A stretch of 64,000 bases of DNA from Pseudolysobacter sp964466115 (GCA_964466115.1 CAYXMH010000012.1:16196-80195); one strand, 5' to 3'; positions 18,001-26,732 are shown, counted from the first letter of the stretch. Program-made: numbers and translations. The notes: generated by a model from the letters alone, not told the origin.

Positions 18001-21000
18001 CCTGATACGTGTGCGTCGTGCGTTCCAAGGTCTGGCCGCTTGCGCTTCTCAGTTCACGGCTTAACAACAACCCTTCATGGCCAAAACTTGTGTCGTAGCG
18101 TTCAACGATCGTTTGATTGGTCGGCAACGTCGTCGTTACCACCCCAAAGCCCAAAAACCCGGCCGCGGCGATCGCCAGCTGGCCGTCTTCACGCCCTTCA
18201 CCGTGGCGGCCGTATTGGCCTTGCGAAAACGCGACCTTGGTCGTCTGTTGCGGACCGCTGGCACTGCTGGTACCCAACGTCTGTTGGATCGATTCCAGCA
18301 CAAACCCCTTGCTCGGTACCCCACGTGGGTCTCGCATCAGCGCTTGCGCAATCGTTTGGTAGTGATACTGGATCGTTCCGCCTAAGCCGTCGTGCACTGC
18401 CCTCATCCTTCCCGGCGCCAATGTCAGGTCCGCATCGGTGATCAGCGTTGTTTGCCGCGTCGTCGGGTTCAACACCAACAAATCCGGACGGCCATCGCCG
18501 TTCATATCGATCATCTGCGTGGTCTGCTCACGCGTCTCCTGCCACTCGCGCGTCCGGCGACCGGCCGCGGGCGCCATCCAGCGCACCACGCGCGCCGATT
18601 CCATCCAGCCGCTGGGCAACAATGCGGCGCTCGGCAACGAAACCTGAAGCGGTGCGCTCAGCTGACCGCTGCCGCCGAGGCGCACGCCATGCGGCTGCAC
18701 CATGTCGGCAAATCCGTCGCCGTTAAAATCCACAAACTGCTCCAGCACCTCTTCCGTGTGCTCAAAATGAAATCCACTCTCGCCCGTGATGTCGCTCGCA
18801 TTGCCGCGCATGCGCACGTTCGATAAATACCCCGGTAAGTCACCGCCTAAGGTCGAGGGCACCAGTTGCGATCCCTTAAATCCGCGCCCGGTGCTGAACA
18901 GCACTCCCAATGGCTCCAGTTGGTACGAGCCGCCGCCCTGCAGCTCGCTCCTGCGGAATCCCGCGTGCAGCTTCACCGGCGTGGTCACAATGTCCGCCAA
19001 CCCGTCTCCGTCCATATCGATCGTCTGTGACACCGACAACCCGGTCTCATCGCAGCGATCCGCATTGTTCCCGTAACAGTGATTGCGGATCGTGGCACTG
19101 GTGGCCGGTGCCAATTGCTCCGGATCGAAGCTCCCACCCAACCCGTTATTCCATCCGTCCCCGGCCATCGCCCGCGTCCACCAAAACTCCGGCATGGCAT
19201 TGAATTGCAGTTCCATCTGGCCATCGGCTCCCGGCAGCAGCTGGCCGCGGTACACCGTCAGCGCGTATTGCTCCGGGATGGCGTGCTCGCCATAGGTGGT
19301 ATTAAGTAGGGGAAATGGCTGGTTCAACAGCGTTCCCACCTTCATCGCCGCAATCCGATCGGGGATGCCGTCGCCGGTTACATCCACCAGCGAGCCCAAC
19401 TCGCTCGATGAGTAATCGAACCCGACGCCGTTGTTGTCGAGGTTGTTCAGATCGTCCCACTCGCGCTGGTCGCTGTTGCGCACGGTCGCCGACACGTTCT
19501 GCTGCGGCGCCTTCAATAAGGTTGCCGCCAAGCCGCCCACCGTCACCGACCAGGGCGTGTTTGCCCAAGGCCGCGGTGCCTGCATCGATAAATCAATCGG
19601 ATTGGTGCGATAGGTGCGCCATTGCAGATCGTCGATCACCGCCGGTGGGTTCAATAACATCCATTGAAACAACTGATGATTGCCGATCAGGCGAATCGTA
19701 TCGGCGTAGCCATCCGAATCGGTGTCGATTTGAAACGACTCATTGCCGGTGATCGCCAAAAACGGCGCGCGCTGACTCGGCAACGCCGTCGGGTAAGCAC
19801 TGCCCAGTGTCGAGCGCCACAACTCTGCACCGCAGAACGCCGCCATCGGTCCATCGCCGAGGGTGGCGTTCATCGCTGCTGGCGCCCAGGACAGCGCTTG
19901 AAGTGCACCAAAGCTGCCGTCCGTGTGTCCCGGTGCAAACGTCGGCATCGCACCGCTGGCAAATCGATCGCAGCTTTGCGCCGAGAAGAAGTCCACGTAA
20001 TCCGGGATTCCGTCGCCATTTTGGTCCGACAGCATCTGCACCGTTGAAGGAGCGCCGGCAATATCGTTGTACAAACATTCCTCACCACTGCAATCGACAT
20101 TCGTTGACGGCCAATGCCCCGTATAGCGACCACCGCTGCCGCCGAAACTGCCGCTGTAGATCTCCCGTTCCATCACCGAAGGTTCCGTCGGCATTTGGCG
20201 CGTCAGCGCCGAGTGGCCGAACACCGGCTTGGCCACGTCCGCCGGCAACACCGTCGGGACCGAGGTCCAATGCCGCTCCCAGCCGTTGTATTCGTAAGTT
20301 GTCTTGACACCGGCGATCATCACCCCGGTTTGCGGATCGCGGCCAAACGGTTCGGCGCTTTCCAAGTTCGCGTGCAACTCGTCAGCGTTCAGGCAGCCCA
20401 CGCGATCGTAGTTGTAACCAAGGCGCCAGTACGCACTCAGCGTTCCGGGCAACGCCGCGACTGAGGCGTCCGTGCTTCCGCCGTTGCCAACGCTCACGCC
20501 AACACCCCACACCCTCTGCCCTTCCGGCCCGAACAGCTCGCCGCCGTAACGGTGGCTGCGCAAACCTTCCCCGATCAAACTGTTCCGGCCTGCGCACTGA
20601 CCGGCAAACCCGTTCGCCGGTGCTAAACCCGAGCCCTGCAACAGGCGCGGAGTCTCGTGCATATAGCGCCCGATCGACACCACAAACATCGGCTGCGTTC
20701 CTAAGCGCACATTTCCGCCGTAACGAATCTCGACCAAGACGGAGGATTGCTGCACGTTCGGGTACGCCGGGTTGACCGGCGGCTTTTCGTAGTAGTACGA
20801 CACCAAGTCGCCTTCGACGTTTTCTTCCTCGCTCAGCGCCCACACCAAGGTGCGGTCCGCTGCGCTGCGGTCTGCTTGCGCCTTAAACCCCGCCCGTCGG
20901 TGCAACGGCGCCGGGCCGTCTTCGGTCATTAACGCATTGGAGGACGTCCCTTGTTGCTGCAACAGCGCTTGGTAACGGCGGATCACGCCGTCCGAGCGGT

Positions 21001-21529
21001 GCTCAATCCATACGTTGTTCGTCGCATCAAATTCAATCTGGGAACGCGTCGCATCGCCCCAACGTTCAAACACCATCGACCCGGTGTGGTCTCCCGCAGC
21101 CCGCAACAGCGAAACCCCGTCGATCACGTAGGAATCGTCCTGCATGTCCAACGCCACATCGTCGCGCCGAAAATCCCGGGAAATCCGTCCACCCGCCGCC
21201 AAGCTCCACCCGTAGCCGACATCCGAATCCCCGCCCGCGCTGGAGTAACTTAAACTCACGCTTGGCATCAGCCGCGCCGGCGGCAATGCAAACGCATAAC
21301 TTTGCGTTACCTGCCCCTGCGCCGACACTGAACCTGACCCGCCCGCCGCGGGCGTCTGCGCCGCCGCAGCGCTCGACGCCGCCTCCGGCATTGCCGGCGC
21401 CGTCAGCGGAAACAGTGCTGCGACCAGCAGTGCCAGACCCACACGGCCTGCAAAACGATGCGGCAGGGCACCGGTTGAAGGCGATTTGTGCCGTGAATGA
21501 CGAACTGTAATACGTGCTGAGATACCCAT
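15053..21529 (-). CDS. Giant secreted RHS protein, SpvB/TcdB-like, lacking the RHS core
   Basis: A 2158-residue protein. ATG at 21529 follows TGGAG by five bases and gives a signal peptide (VGLALLVAALFPLTAPAMP). Next come an SpvB-type N-terminal domain (LMPSVSLSYSSAGGDSDVGY, YGWSLAAGG), six or more FG-GAP/EF-like calcium motifs typical of beta-propellers (DQNGDGIPDYVDF, DTDSDGYADTI, DVTGDGIPDRI, DMDGDGLADIV, DFNGDGFADMV, DMNGDGRPDLL), a TcdB middle region (FLGFGVVTTTLP) and many YD repeats (YEYDLAGRPTIV, YEYDEAGHIAK, YDYTALGQLYQ). It stops at DPTGSLTSDGTPSR, within a YD strand and before any core motif; the core is on the next gene. TcB/TcC-type proteins build a hollow shell around a toxin. 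Low-complexity Pro-rich linker near residue 1450. Confidence 0.88.
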   Translation of the reverse strand: MGISARITVRHSRHKSPSTGALPHRFAGRVGLALLVAALFPLTAPAMPEAASSAAAAQTPAAGGSGSVSAQGQVTQSYAFALPPARLMPSVSLSYSSAGGDSDVGYGWSLAAGGRISRDFRRDDVALDMQDDSYVIDGVSLLRAAGDHTGSMVFERWGDATRSQIEFDATNNVWIEHRSDGVIRRYQALLQQQGTSSNALMTEDGPAPLHRRAGFKAQADRSAADRTLVWALSEEENVEGDLVSYYYEKPPVNPAYPNVQQSSVLVEIRYGGNVRLGTQPMFVVSIGRYMHETPRLLQGSGLAPANGFAGQCAGRNSLIGEGLRSHRYGGELFGPEGQRVWGVGVSVGNGGSTDASVAALPGTLSAYWRLGYNYDRVGCLNADELHANLESAEPFGRDPQTGVMIAGVKTTYEYNGWERHWTSVPTVLPADVAKPVFGHSALTRQMPTEPSVMEREIYSGSFGGSGGRYTGHWPSTNVDCSGEECLYNDIAGAPSTVQMLSDQNGDGIPDYVDFFSAQSCDRFASGAMPTFAPGHTDGSFGALQALSWAPAAMNATLGDGPMAAFCGAELWRSTLGSAYPTALPSQRAPFLAITGNESFQIDTDSDGYADTIRLIGNHQLFQWMLLNPPAVIDDLQWRTYRTNPIDLSMQAPRPWANTPWSVTVGGLAATLLKAPQQNVSATVRNSDQREWDDLNNLDNNGVGFDYSSSELGSLVDVTGDGIPDRIAAMKVGTLLNQPFPLLNTTYGEHAIPEQYALTVYRGQLLPGADGQMELQFNAMPEFWWTRAMAGDGWNNGLGGSFDPEQLAPATSATIRNHCYGNNADRCDETGLSVSQTIDMDGDGLADIVTTPVKLHAGFRRSELQGGGSYQLEPLGVLFSTGRGFKGSQLVPSTLGGDLPGYLSNVRMRGNASDITGESGFHFEHTEEVLEQFVDFNGDGFADMVQPHGVRLGGSGQLSAPLQVSLPSAALLPSGWMESARVVRWMAPAAGRRTREWQETREQTTQMIDMNGDGRPDLLVLNPTTRQTTLITDADLTLAPGRMRAVHDGLGGTIQYHYQTIAQALMRDPRGVPSKGFVLESIQQTLGTSSASGPQQTTKVAFSQGQYGRHGEGREDGQLAIAAAGFLGFGVVTTTLPTNQTIVERYDTSFGHEGLLLSRELRSASGQTLERTTHTYQDVAAHTRAWNGQTIQPADVHLPQGVITSTWHERSPGVYDPTPVTTAMHYVYPSGDALAYLGAPVEVVDEGDINDDRDSMRTVMSYQRGRFSDARGIFYTQVPTESRSYGTAADGTVTKLLSHTRSDYDCNPDNFECPSATINKGRLRQSVVFFDETAPNDEGHALRTRYYYDDRDGVLAHVADPAGRVTSYCYDPHHLQLNLVRQPDGRRTESVINLSNGAVIETRGPVGLSPRPLVGGPVSSAKADVCPAIDTQAPGFGGVSPSIPALSKYQTRDTLPVPKADRPIPPPTSVTAPSNAEKPQPPDPAVPYSNSNDPITAALRDRRPVPPGYNAAQSTLRLPWKLVGVDHLPTALSNAWVAPASMVESRQPYTPTVHTDYDGLGRVIRSLATTSRGTDGSYRFTQLNQNAEWFGESACPINGNWVGGIFHISQTLVAGDSYDAPNAKKHVSGSCVDGAGQTLWTQSLATAIDAPQQFANYGIEGAATQTITPDPQNPAAYVSSTLSQFDDRNQPRTLALSAGRTLHHESSFSWNSDGPHQIARTYRGLSGTATTRVSESEAIPRQRTVIHRAFVREGSDDAMVTKAVTDEMGRTLAVTNAEGQVTGYEYDLAGRPTIVSRYNSEADRVAHRPIETTRTVYPDVNDLTSPTEEMHSIGTHYAADGTFTTTDEVVQLDRVTGKVLRTIKPLSDDASLIGYGGVNLTYINNSAIDGYGQVYSESNPSETKTYTYNAKQQVESVTIDTVVRWPGTATTLVDRLIYTTEYEPSGAVRRTTIDTDGSFAGRLVTRYEYDEAGHIAKIWDETNPSATPVESYDYTALGQLYQRHDSRGGTKTVSYDHYGMLKDMTLTAPDLPNPYTQTIGRDENTGLPISITTNRPDGMSLMAGYQYNLAGQLTTATESGYVGHVTYRCNAETGTCDERTDTLNEVIPGGNQRHLQYRYAEGYDATQLSDQLNIKDGTPIHHYDYDPTGSLTSDGTPSR

Positions 21530-21722
21530 AGCAACTCCATTGATCCAGACACCCAAAGTGGTGCGTACATAGATCAATAGCGTGCAAGTCACCCCTAAAC
21601 CGACACGAAAATTTGTTACGAATTGCAAATTCTTTGGAAATCGCACTTCACCCCAGCCATTCAGGGGTTATCGCCCTAGGTACCTTGGCTTGCGCCGGTA
21701 GCTCGACGCGAGTGCAGTGAAT

Positions 21723-21736
21723 TTGATTTCGATCAA
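21723..21736 (+). promoter_or_regulatory. FNR box upstream of ccoN
   Basis: TTGATTTCGATCAA, a perfect TTGAT-N4-ATCAA site, 55 bases before the chosen ccoN start. FNR/ANR control of cbb3 operons is well established. The spacing suits activation from a site near -41.5. Confidence 0.88.
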
Positions 21737-21791
21737 TTACTCCCCCCGCCCATCCGGCGACACTGCGCGTATCAAGCCATTCGGAGCGCGC

Positions 21792-23216
21792 ATGCAATCA
21801 ACACTGACCTATAACGACAAAGTGGTCCGGCAATTCACGATCGCTACCATCGTCTGGGGTATCGTCGGCATGCTGGTCGGCGCCTTTATCGCGGCGGAAT
21901 TGGCGTGGCCGTGGCTTAACTTCGACATCCCCTATTTAAGCTATGGCCGATTAAGGCCGCTACATACCAATGCGGTGATCTTCGCTTTCGGCGGTTGCGC
22001 GTTGATGGCCACCGCGTTCTACGTCGTCCAGCGCACCTGCCAAGTGCGCTTGTTTGGGGACAAACTCGCGGCTTTTGTATTCTGGGGCTGGCAACTGGTG
22101 ATCGTTGCGGTAGCGGTAACTCTGCCGTTTGGCATCACTCAAGGGAAGGAATATGCCGAAGCGGAATGGCCGATCGATATTTTGATTGCGCTGGTTTGGG
22201 TGGCGTTCGGCGTTGTCTTCTTCGGCACCATCGTCAAGCGCCGCGTTAAACACATTTATGTGGCAAATTGGTTTTACGGTGCGTTCATTATCACCGTCGC
22301 CGTTTTACACATCGTCAACAATCTCGCCATTCCGGTGTCGTTGTGGAAATCCTATCCGGTCTATTCGGGCGCGGTCGATGCCATGGTGCAATGGTGGTAC
22401 GGGCATAACGCGGTCGGTTTTTTTCTAACCGCGGGGTTCTTAGGCATGATGTATTACTACGTACCTAAGCAAGCGCAGCGCCCGATCTATTCGTACCGTC
22501 TTTCGGTGGTGCATTTTTGGGCGCTGATTTCGGTATACATGTGGGCGGGGCCACATCACCTGCACTACACCGCGTTACCCGACTGGGCGCAATCGCTAGG
22601 CATGGTGTTTTCCTTGATTCTACTGGCGCCATCCTGGGGCGGCATGATCAACGGCATGATGACGCTGTCCGGCGCCTGGCATAAATTGCGCACCGACCCG
22701 ATCCTGAAATTCATGATCGTTGCGCTGTCGTTCTACGGGATGTCGACATTCGAAGGACCGATGATGTCGATCAAGACCGTGAACTCGCTATCGCACTATA
22801 CCGACTGGACGATCGGCCACGTGCACGCCGGCGCACTTGGCTGGGTTGCGTTTATCAGCATCGGTTCGCTGTACTGCATGATCCCGCGCCTGCTCGGGTT
22901 AGAGCGCATGTATTCGACCAAGCTGATCGATTTGCATTTTTGGATTGCAACGATTGGCGTTGTTATCTACATAGCATCGATGTGGATTGCAGGCGTGATG
23001 CAGGGCTTGATGTGGCGCGCCACCAATGCCGATGGCACGTTGACCTACACCTTTATCGAATCCCTGGCGCAAACCTATCCGTACTACGTAACACGCCTCA
23101 TCGGTGGGGTAATGGTGCTGAGCGGTATGTTCATTATGGCTTACAACACCTGGAGGACTTGGGCATCCGCACGCCCCTCGTTCGCTGCACCCATTCCCGC
23201 CTTGACGGCCGCGTAA
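21792..23216 (+). CDS. ccoN: cbb3-type cytochrome c oxidase subunit I (CcoN)
   Basis: The catalytic haem-copper subunit of the high-affinity cbb3 oxidase, which reduces oxygen in the inner membrane. ATG at 21792 has GGAG five bases upstream and gives 474 residues, the usual CcoN length; the open frame from 21717 would run through the FNR box. Conserved histidines are seen in LRPLHTNAVIFAFGG (haem b), WWYGHNAVGFFLTAGF (copper B region), GPHHLHYTALPDW (copper B) and DWTIGHVHAGALGW (haems). About twelve membrane helices can be traced. First gene of the cco operon. Confidence 0.97.
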   Translation: MQSTLTYNDKVVRQFTIATIVWGIVGMLVGAFIAAELAWPWLNFDIPYLSYGRLRPLHTNAVIFAFGGCALMATAFYVVQRTCQVRLFGDKLAAFVFWGWQLVIVAVAVTLPFGITQGKEYAEAEWPIDILIALVWVAFGVVFFGTIVKRRVKHIYVANWFYGAFIITVAVLHIVNNLAIPVSLWKSYPVYSGAVDAMVQWWYGHNAVGFFLTAGFLGMMYYYVPKQAQRPIYSYRLSVVHFWALISVYMWAGPHHLHYTALPDWAQSLGMVFSLILLAPSWGGMINGMMTLSGAWHKLRTDPILKFMIVALSFYGMSTFEGPMMSIKTVNSLSHYTDWTIGHVHAGALGWVAFISIGSLYCMIPRLLGLERMYSTKLIDLHFWIATIGVVIYIASMWIAGVMQGLMWRATNADGTLTYTFIESLAQTYPYYVTRLIGGVMVLSGMFIMAYNTWRTWASARPSFAAPIPALTAA

Positions 23217-23228
23217 GGAGACGCCCCT

Positions 23229-23843
23229 ATGAATCACGCGTTGCTCGAAAAAAATATTGGCCTAATGGCAGTGTTAGTTGCCATCGTCATCAGCGTCGGC
23301 GGATTGGTGGAAATCGTCCCATTAATGTTCCAGGCGCAAATCATCGAACCGGTAGCGGGACTGAAACCCTATCCACCGCTGCAACTTGCCGGACGCGACG
23401 TCTATATCCGCGAGGGTTGTTACAACTGCCACTCGCAGATGATCCGCACGCTCGCCTCGGAAGTGCAGCGCTATGGGCATTACTCGGTCGCCGGTGAATC
23501 GGTTTATGACCGGCCATTTCAATGGGGTAGCAAGCGCACCGGCCCCGATCTTGCGCGCGTTGGCGGGCGCTATAGCGATGATTGGCAACGCGTGCATCTG
23601 ACCAACCCACGCAGCGTTGTACCCGAATCGAACATGCCCGGTTTTCCGTGGCTTGCGCAAGCCAAAGTATCCGCATCGGAAATCGAGGCACATATGCGTG
23701 GCATCGCAGCACTTGGCGATCCTTACACGGATGAGGACTTCGCATCGATTACTTCCGCAGTCGATGGAAAAACTGAAATGGATGCACTCATCGCGTATCT
23801 GCAAGGATTGGGAAAATTTGCACCATCGGGGGTGTCGCCATGA
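23229..23843 (+). CDS. ccoO: cbb3 oxidase subunit II, monohaem cytochrome c (CcoO)
   Basis: The 204-residue membrane-anchored cytochrome c of the oxidase, carrying electrons from CcoP to CcoN. One N-terminal helix (GLMAVLVAIVISVGGLVEIV) anchors a periplasmic domain with the haem site CYNCH (about residue 65) and the axial-Met region near ESNMPGFPWL. The length matches the family. It starts 12 bases after ccoN and overlaps ccoQ by four bases. Confidence 0.96.
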   Translation: MNHALLEKNIGLMAVLVAIVISVGGLVEIVPLMFQAQIIEPVAGLKPYPPLQLAGRDVYIREGCYNCHSQMIRTLASEVQRYGHYSVAGESVYDRPFQWGSKRTGPDLARVGGRYSDDWQRVHLTNPRSVVPESNMPGFPWLAQAKVSASEIEAHMRGIAALGDPYTDEDFASITSAVDGKTEMDALIAYLQGLGKFAPSGVSP

Positions 23844-23977
23844 TCACCGGCATTCTCACCGCATTGTTGATTGCCGTGTTTATTGGCATTGTCGCGTGGG
23901 CCTACAGCACGCGCCGCCGCGCCGATTTTGCCGCCGCCGCACAGTTGCCTTTAGAAGATCGGGAGCCACGCGCATGA
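23840..23977 (+). CDS. ccoQ: cbb3 oxidase small subunit CcoQ
   Basis: A 45-residue protein with one membrane helix (ILTALLIAVFIGIVAWAY), then STRRRADF and a short charged tail, the CcoQ/FixQ pattern. CcoQ helps stabilise the oxidase complex, especially CcoP. ATG overlaps the stop of ccoO, and its stop overlaps the ATG of ccoP (both ATGA), so all three are coupled. Confidence 0.88.
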   Translation: MITGILTALLIAVFIGIVAWAYSTRRRADFAAAAQLPLEDREPRA

Positions 23978-24873
23978 GTACGTTTTGGAGTTTATTCATC
24001 GCGATACTTTCGATTATCAATATTGCGGCGCTGGTTTGGTTGCTGCTGGCGACCGCGCGCGCCAAAGTCAATGCGAATGACGACAATACCACCGGCCATA
24101 CCTGGGATGAAGATTTGACCGAGTACAACCACCCGTTACCCTTGTGGTGGTTGGGATTGTTTTTGTTGAGCGTTTTATTTGGTCTGGCCTATCTCGTATT
24201 CTATCCGGGCCTTGGCGCTAATCCCGGCACACTCGGATGGAGCTCGGCCAAGCAAGCCGCAACCGAGCTTGCCGAAAACAACCGCCAACTCGAAACAATA
24301 TTTGCGCGCTTTCGTGATCAACCACTGGAGAGCTTAGCGCGCGATCCGCAAGCGCTGACGCTGGGTCATAATATATTTGTTAATAATTGCACAGCGTGCC
24401 ATGGCTCCGATGCGCATGGCGCAAAAAGCTACCCGAACCTCACCGATGAGGACTGGTTATACGGCGGTCAACCGGACACGGTACTCACCACCATACTCAA
24501 CGGCCGCCAGGGTGTTATGCCGCCATTGGGCGGGGCGCTCGGCGAGCTTGGCGTGGAGGAAGTGGCAAATTATGTCATGACGCTTTCTGGACAAAACGCC
24601 GACGCGGCCCTAGTTGTTGCTGGCAAGGCGCGCTATATGACGATCTGTATTGCCTGCCACGGGCCTGATGGGAAAGGCAATACGGCGGTCGGTGCACCTA
24701 ATCTTACCGACAATATTTGGCTGTACGGCGGCGGCCTTAAGGACATCGAAACATCGATCCGCGACGGCCGCGGCGGGCAGATGCCGGCGTGGGAGCCGGT
24801 GATCGGCAAGGATCGCGCACGTCTTGTCGCCGCTTGGGTATTGGCACAGCGGACCGCCGAGAGCAAACCGTGA
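23974..24873 (+). CDS. ccoP: cbb3 oxidase subunit III, dihaem cytochrome c (CcoP)
   Basis: A 299-residue subunit that takes electrons from soluble cytochromes. Two N-terminal membrane helices (LFIAILSIINIAALVWLLL; WWLGLFLLSVLFGLAYLVF) are joined by the TWDEDLTEYNHPLPLWW segment typical of CcoP. Two periplasmic cytochrome domains follow with CTACH and CIACH and distal Met residues in GVMPPLGG and GQMPAWEP. The ATG at 23974 overlaps the ccoQ stop. Length and domain order are normal. Confidence 0.96.
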   Translation: MSTFWSLFIAILSIINIAALVWLLLATARAKVNANDDNTTGHTWDEDLTEYNHPLPLWWLGLFLLSVLFGLAYLVFYPGLGANPGTLGWSSAKQAATELAENNRQLETIFARFRDQPLESLARDPQALTLGHNIFVNNCTACHGSDAHGAKSYPNLTDEDWLYGGQPDTVLTTILNGRQGVMPPLGGALGELGVEEVANYVMTLSGQNADAALVVAGKARYMTICIACHGPDGKGNTAVGAPNLTDNIWLYGGGLKDIETSIRDGRGGQMPAWEPVIGKDRARLVAAWVLAQRTAESKP

Positions 24874-25169
24874 ATGAGGCTAACGCCAAAATGGACGTGC
24901 AACCAAGCAGTGCGATGCTTGCGCGCATTGGCGCAATCGCCTGGCCGTCGTTCTTTGCGGCGGGTGTGGCTACCATGGTGTTTTTTGCCATCATCGATCC
25001 CTTAGATCTTGCCGAGATCGCATGGCCGCACTTCCCTGTCTCGCGCGAGCTTGGTTACAGCATCGGTTTTTTTATGTTCTGGGGTTGTACATTCGGTTCG
25101 AGCTTATTCACTGCGCTGTTGTTGCGGCCGTTGCGCGGCGCAACATCAACACTGAGCGCAAGCGAATAA
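24870..25169 (+). CDS. Small two-helix membrane protein in the cco operon
   Basis: A 99-residue protein of unknown function. GTG at 24870 overlaps the ccoP stop (GTGA); ATG at 24891 is an alternative. Two hydrophobic segments are visible: IAWPSFFAAGVATMVFFAII and LGYSIGFFMFWGCTFGSSLF, with an acidic stretch DPLDLAEIAW between them. It is not one of the standard cbb3 assembly genes. Its place between ccoP and ccoG suggests a role in oxidase assembly or stability, which is inference. Confidence 0.78.
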   Translation: MNEANAKMDVQPSSAMLARIGAIAWPSFFAAGVATMVFFAIIDPLDLAEIAWPHFPVSRELGYSIGFFMFWGCTFGSSLFTALLLRPLRGATSTLSASE

Positions 25170-25215
25170 AAGTAACGACTCGACGATCATGAACCTTCAC
25201 GACCTTGTATTTCTT

Positions 25216-25352
25216 CACTCCCCCTTGAGCGGGGAGTCAGCGCGCACCGCGCGCTGGTGGGGGTGGCTGCGATATAACCACATACGGAGCATATGATGGC
25301 AATGCTTCGAACTCACCCCCATCCCAACCTTCCCCCCTCAAGGGGGAAGGAG
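25216..25352. repeat. Imperfect inverted repeat element overlapping the 5' end of ccoG
   Basis: Hairpins at each end: CTCCCC/GGGGAG around TTGAG (25218-25236) and CCTTCCCCC/GGGGGAAGG around CTCAA (25328-25350). A GCGCGC/GCGCGC hairpin lies at 25240-25254, and GGTGGGGGTGG (25257 onwards) faces CACCCCCATCC. The last half encodes the phrase THPHPNLPPSRGKE, a familiar translation of dispersed intergenic repeats. It fills the ccoP-side gap and runs into the ccoG frame. Only one copy is seen here, so dispersal is inferred. Confidence 0.65.
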
Positions 25353-26732
25353 TCCGGGTTCATCGCAACCGAGGAAACGTCAGGTGGCTCGTTGTACGCC
25401 GCGCAGCCAAAGATTTATCCGCGTGAAATAGACGGGCGATTTGCGCGTTTGCGTGTAACGGCCGTGTTTGCGCTGCTCGGCATTTTCTATTTGTTCCCGT
25501 GGCTGCGATGGGACAACCATCAAGCGGTATTGTTCGACCTGCCCGCACGCAAATTCCATATCTTTGGATTGACCTTCTGGCCGCAGGATTTTTTCTGGTT
25601 GACTTGGTTGCTCATCATCGCCGGGTTGAGTTTGTTCTTTTTCACCGCGCTGGCGGGTCGGCTGTGGTGCGGGTACGCCTGCCCGCAAACCGTATGGACC
25701 GAAGTGTTCCTTTGGGTTGAACGCATCTGCGAAGGATCACGCAACCAACGGATTAAACTGGACGCCGGTCCCTGGACGCGGACCAAAGTGCTGCGCAAAG
25801 GCACCAAACAACTCATCTGGATTGCATTCTCCTTGTGGACGGGATTCACATTCGTCGGTTTTTTCACGCCGATCGCAGCACTCGGCCACGAAGTCATGCA
25901 ATGGTCACTCGGTGGTTGGGAAATGTTCTGGATACTCTTTTATGGCTTCGCCACATACGGCAATGCCGGCTATTTGCGCGAACAAGTGTGTAAATACATG
26001 TGTCCTTACGCACGCTTTCAAAGCGCTATGTTTGACCATGACACTTTGGTTATTTCCTACGATGCACAACGCGGCGAACCGCGCGGTTCGCGGAAAAAAA
26101 ATGCCGATCCAAAATCGCTTAATCTCGGTGATTGCATCGGATGCGATGCCTGCGTCCAGGTTTGCCCCACCGGTATCGATATCCGCGAAGGTTTGCAAAT
26201 CGAGTGCATCGCCTGCGCTGCGTGCATTGACGCTTGCGACGGCGTAATGGACAAGATGCACTACCCGCGCGGACTGATCCGCTATTCGACCGAAAACGCG
26301 TTAATCGGAAAACCGTCTCGGGTGGTACGTCCGCGCACACTGATTTACGGCACTGTGCTGGGACTGCTATTGGTGACATTCGCATGGGGTGTAATGCACC
26401 GGGCGCCACTCATTGTTGAAATTCTGCGCGACCGCAATGCGCTATATCGCGAAACCAGCAACGGCGCCATCGAAAACAGCTACACCGTCAAGCTCGTCAA
26501 TAAAACCCAAGTAACGCAGCATCTAACGCTGGCCGCAGACGCCACAGTATCAATAACTGGCAATCCGAACATCGTGCTTCCCGCCGGTGAAGTGGGCAGT
26601 CTGCCGCTAACGTTACGCACGCAGAACGGCGCCCCCACCGGCATGCGGGCAATCGCATTGACGGTCAGTAGTGCCGACGGTTCCATTCACATAGAACAAA
26701 TTGCACAATTTTATGCACCGGAGGCCAAATGA
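25296..26732 (+). CDS. ccoG: Cytochrome c oxidase accessory protein CcoG (RdxA/FixG family)
   Basis: A membrane ferredoxin-like protein that reduces copper for delivery to cbb3 oxidase. Five or so helices, the CGYACPQTVW and CKYMCPYARFQ motifs, two 4Fe-4S clusters (CIGCDACVQVCPTG and CIACAACIDACDG) and a C-terminal immunoglobulin-like periplasmic domain match the family. ATG at 25296 lies six bases after GGAG; ATG at 25293 is also possible. The first 25-30 residues come from the repeat element and are unlike any CcoG; homologous sequence begins near PKIYPREIDGRFARLR. Confidence 0.93.
   Translation: MAMLRTHPHPNLPPSRGKESGFIATEETSGGSLYAAQPKIYPREIDGRFARLRVTAVFALLGIFYLFPWLRWDNHQAVLFDLPARKFHIFGLTFWPQDFFWLTWLLIIAGLSLFFFTALAGRLWCGYACPQTVWTEVFLWVERICEGSRNQRIKLDAGPWTRTKVLRKGTKQLIWIAFSLWTGFTFVGFFTPIAALGHEVMQWSLGGWEMFWILFYGFATYGNAGYLREQVCKYMCPYARFQSAMFDHDTLVISYDAQRGEPRGSRKKNADPKSLNLGDCIGCDACVQVCPTGIDIREGLQIECIACAACIDACDGVMDKMHYPRGLIRYSTENALIGKPSRVVRPRTLIYGTVLGLLLVTFAWGVMHRAPLIVEILRDRNALYRETSNGAIENSYTVKLVNKTQVTQHLTLAADATVSITGNPNIVLPAGEVGSLPLTLRTQNGAPTGMRAIALTVSSADGSIHIEQIAQFYAPEAK

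Noticed and set aside
25216..25352. Insertion sequence
   Set aside because: It has hairpin ends but no transposase gene and no target duplication that I can see; it is too short for an IS.
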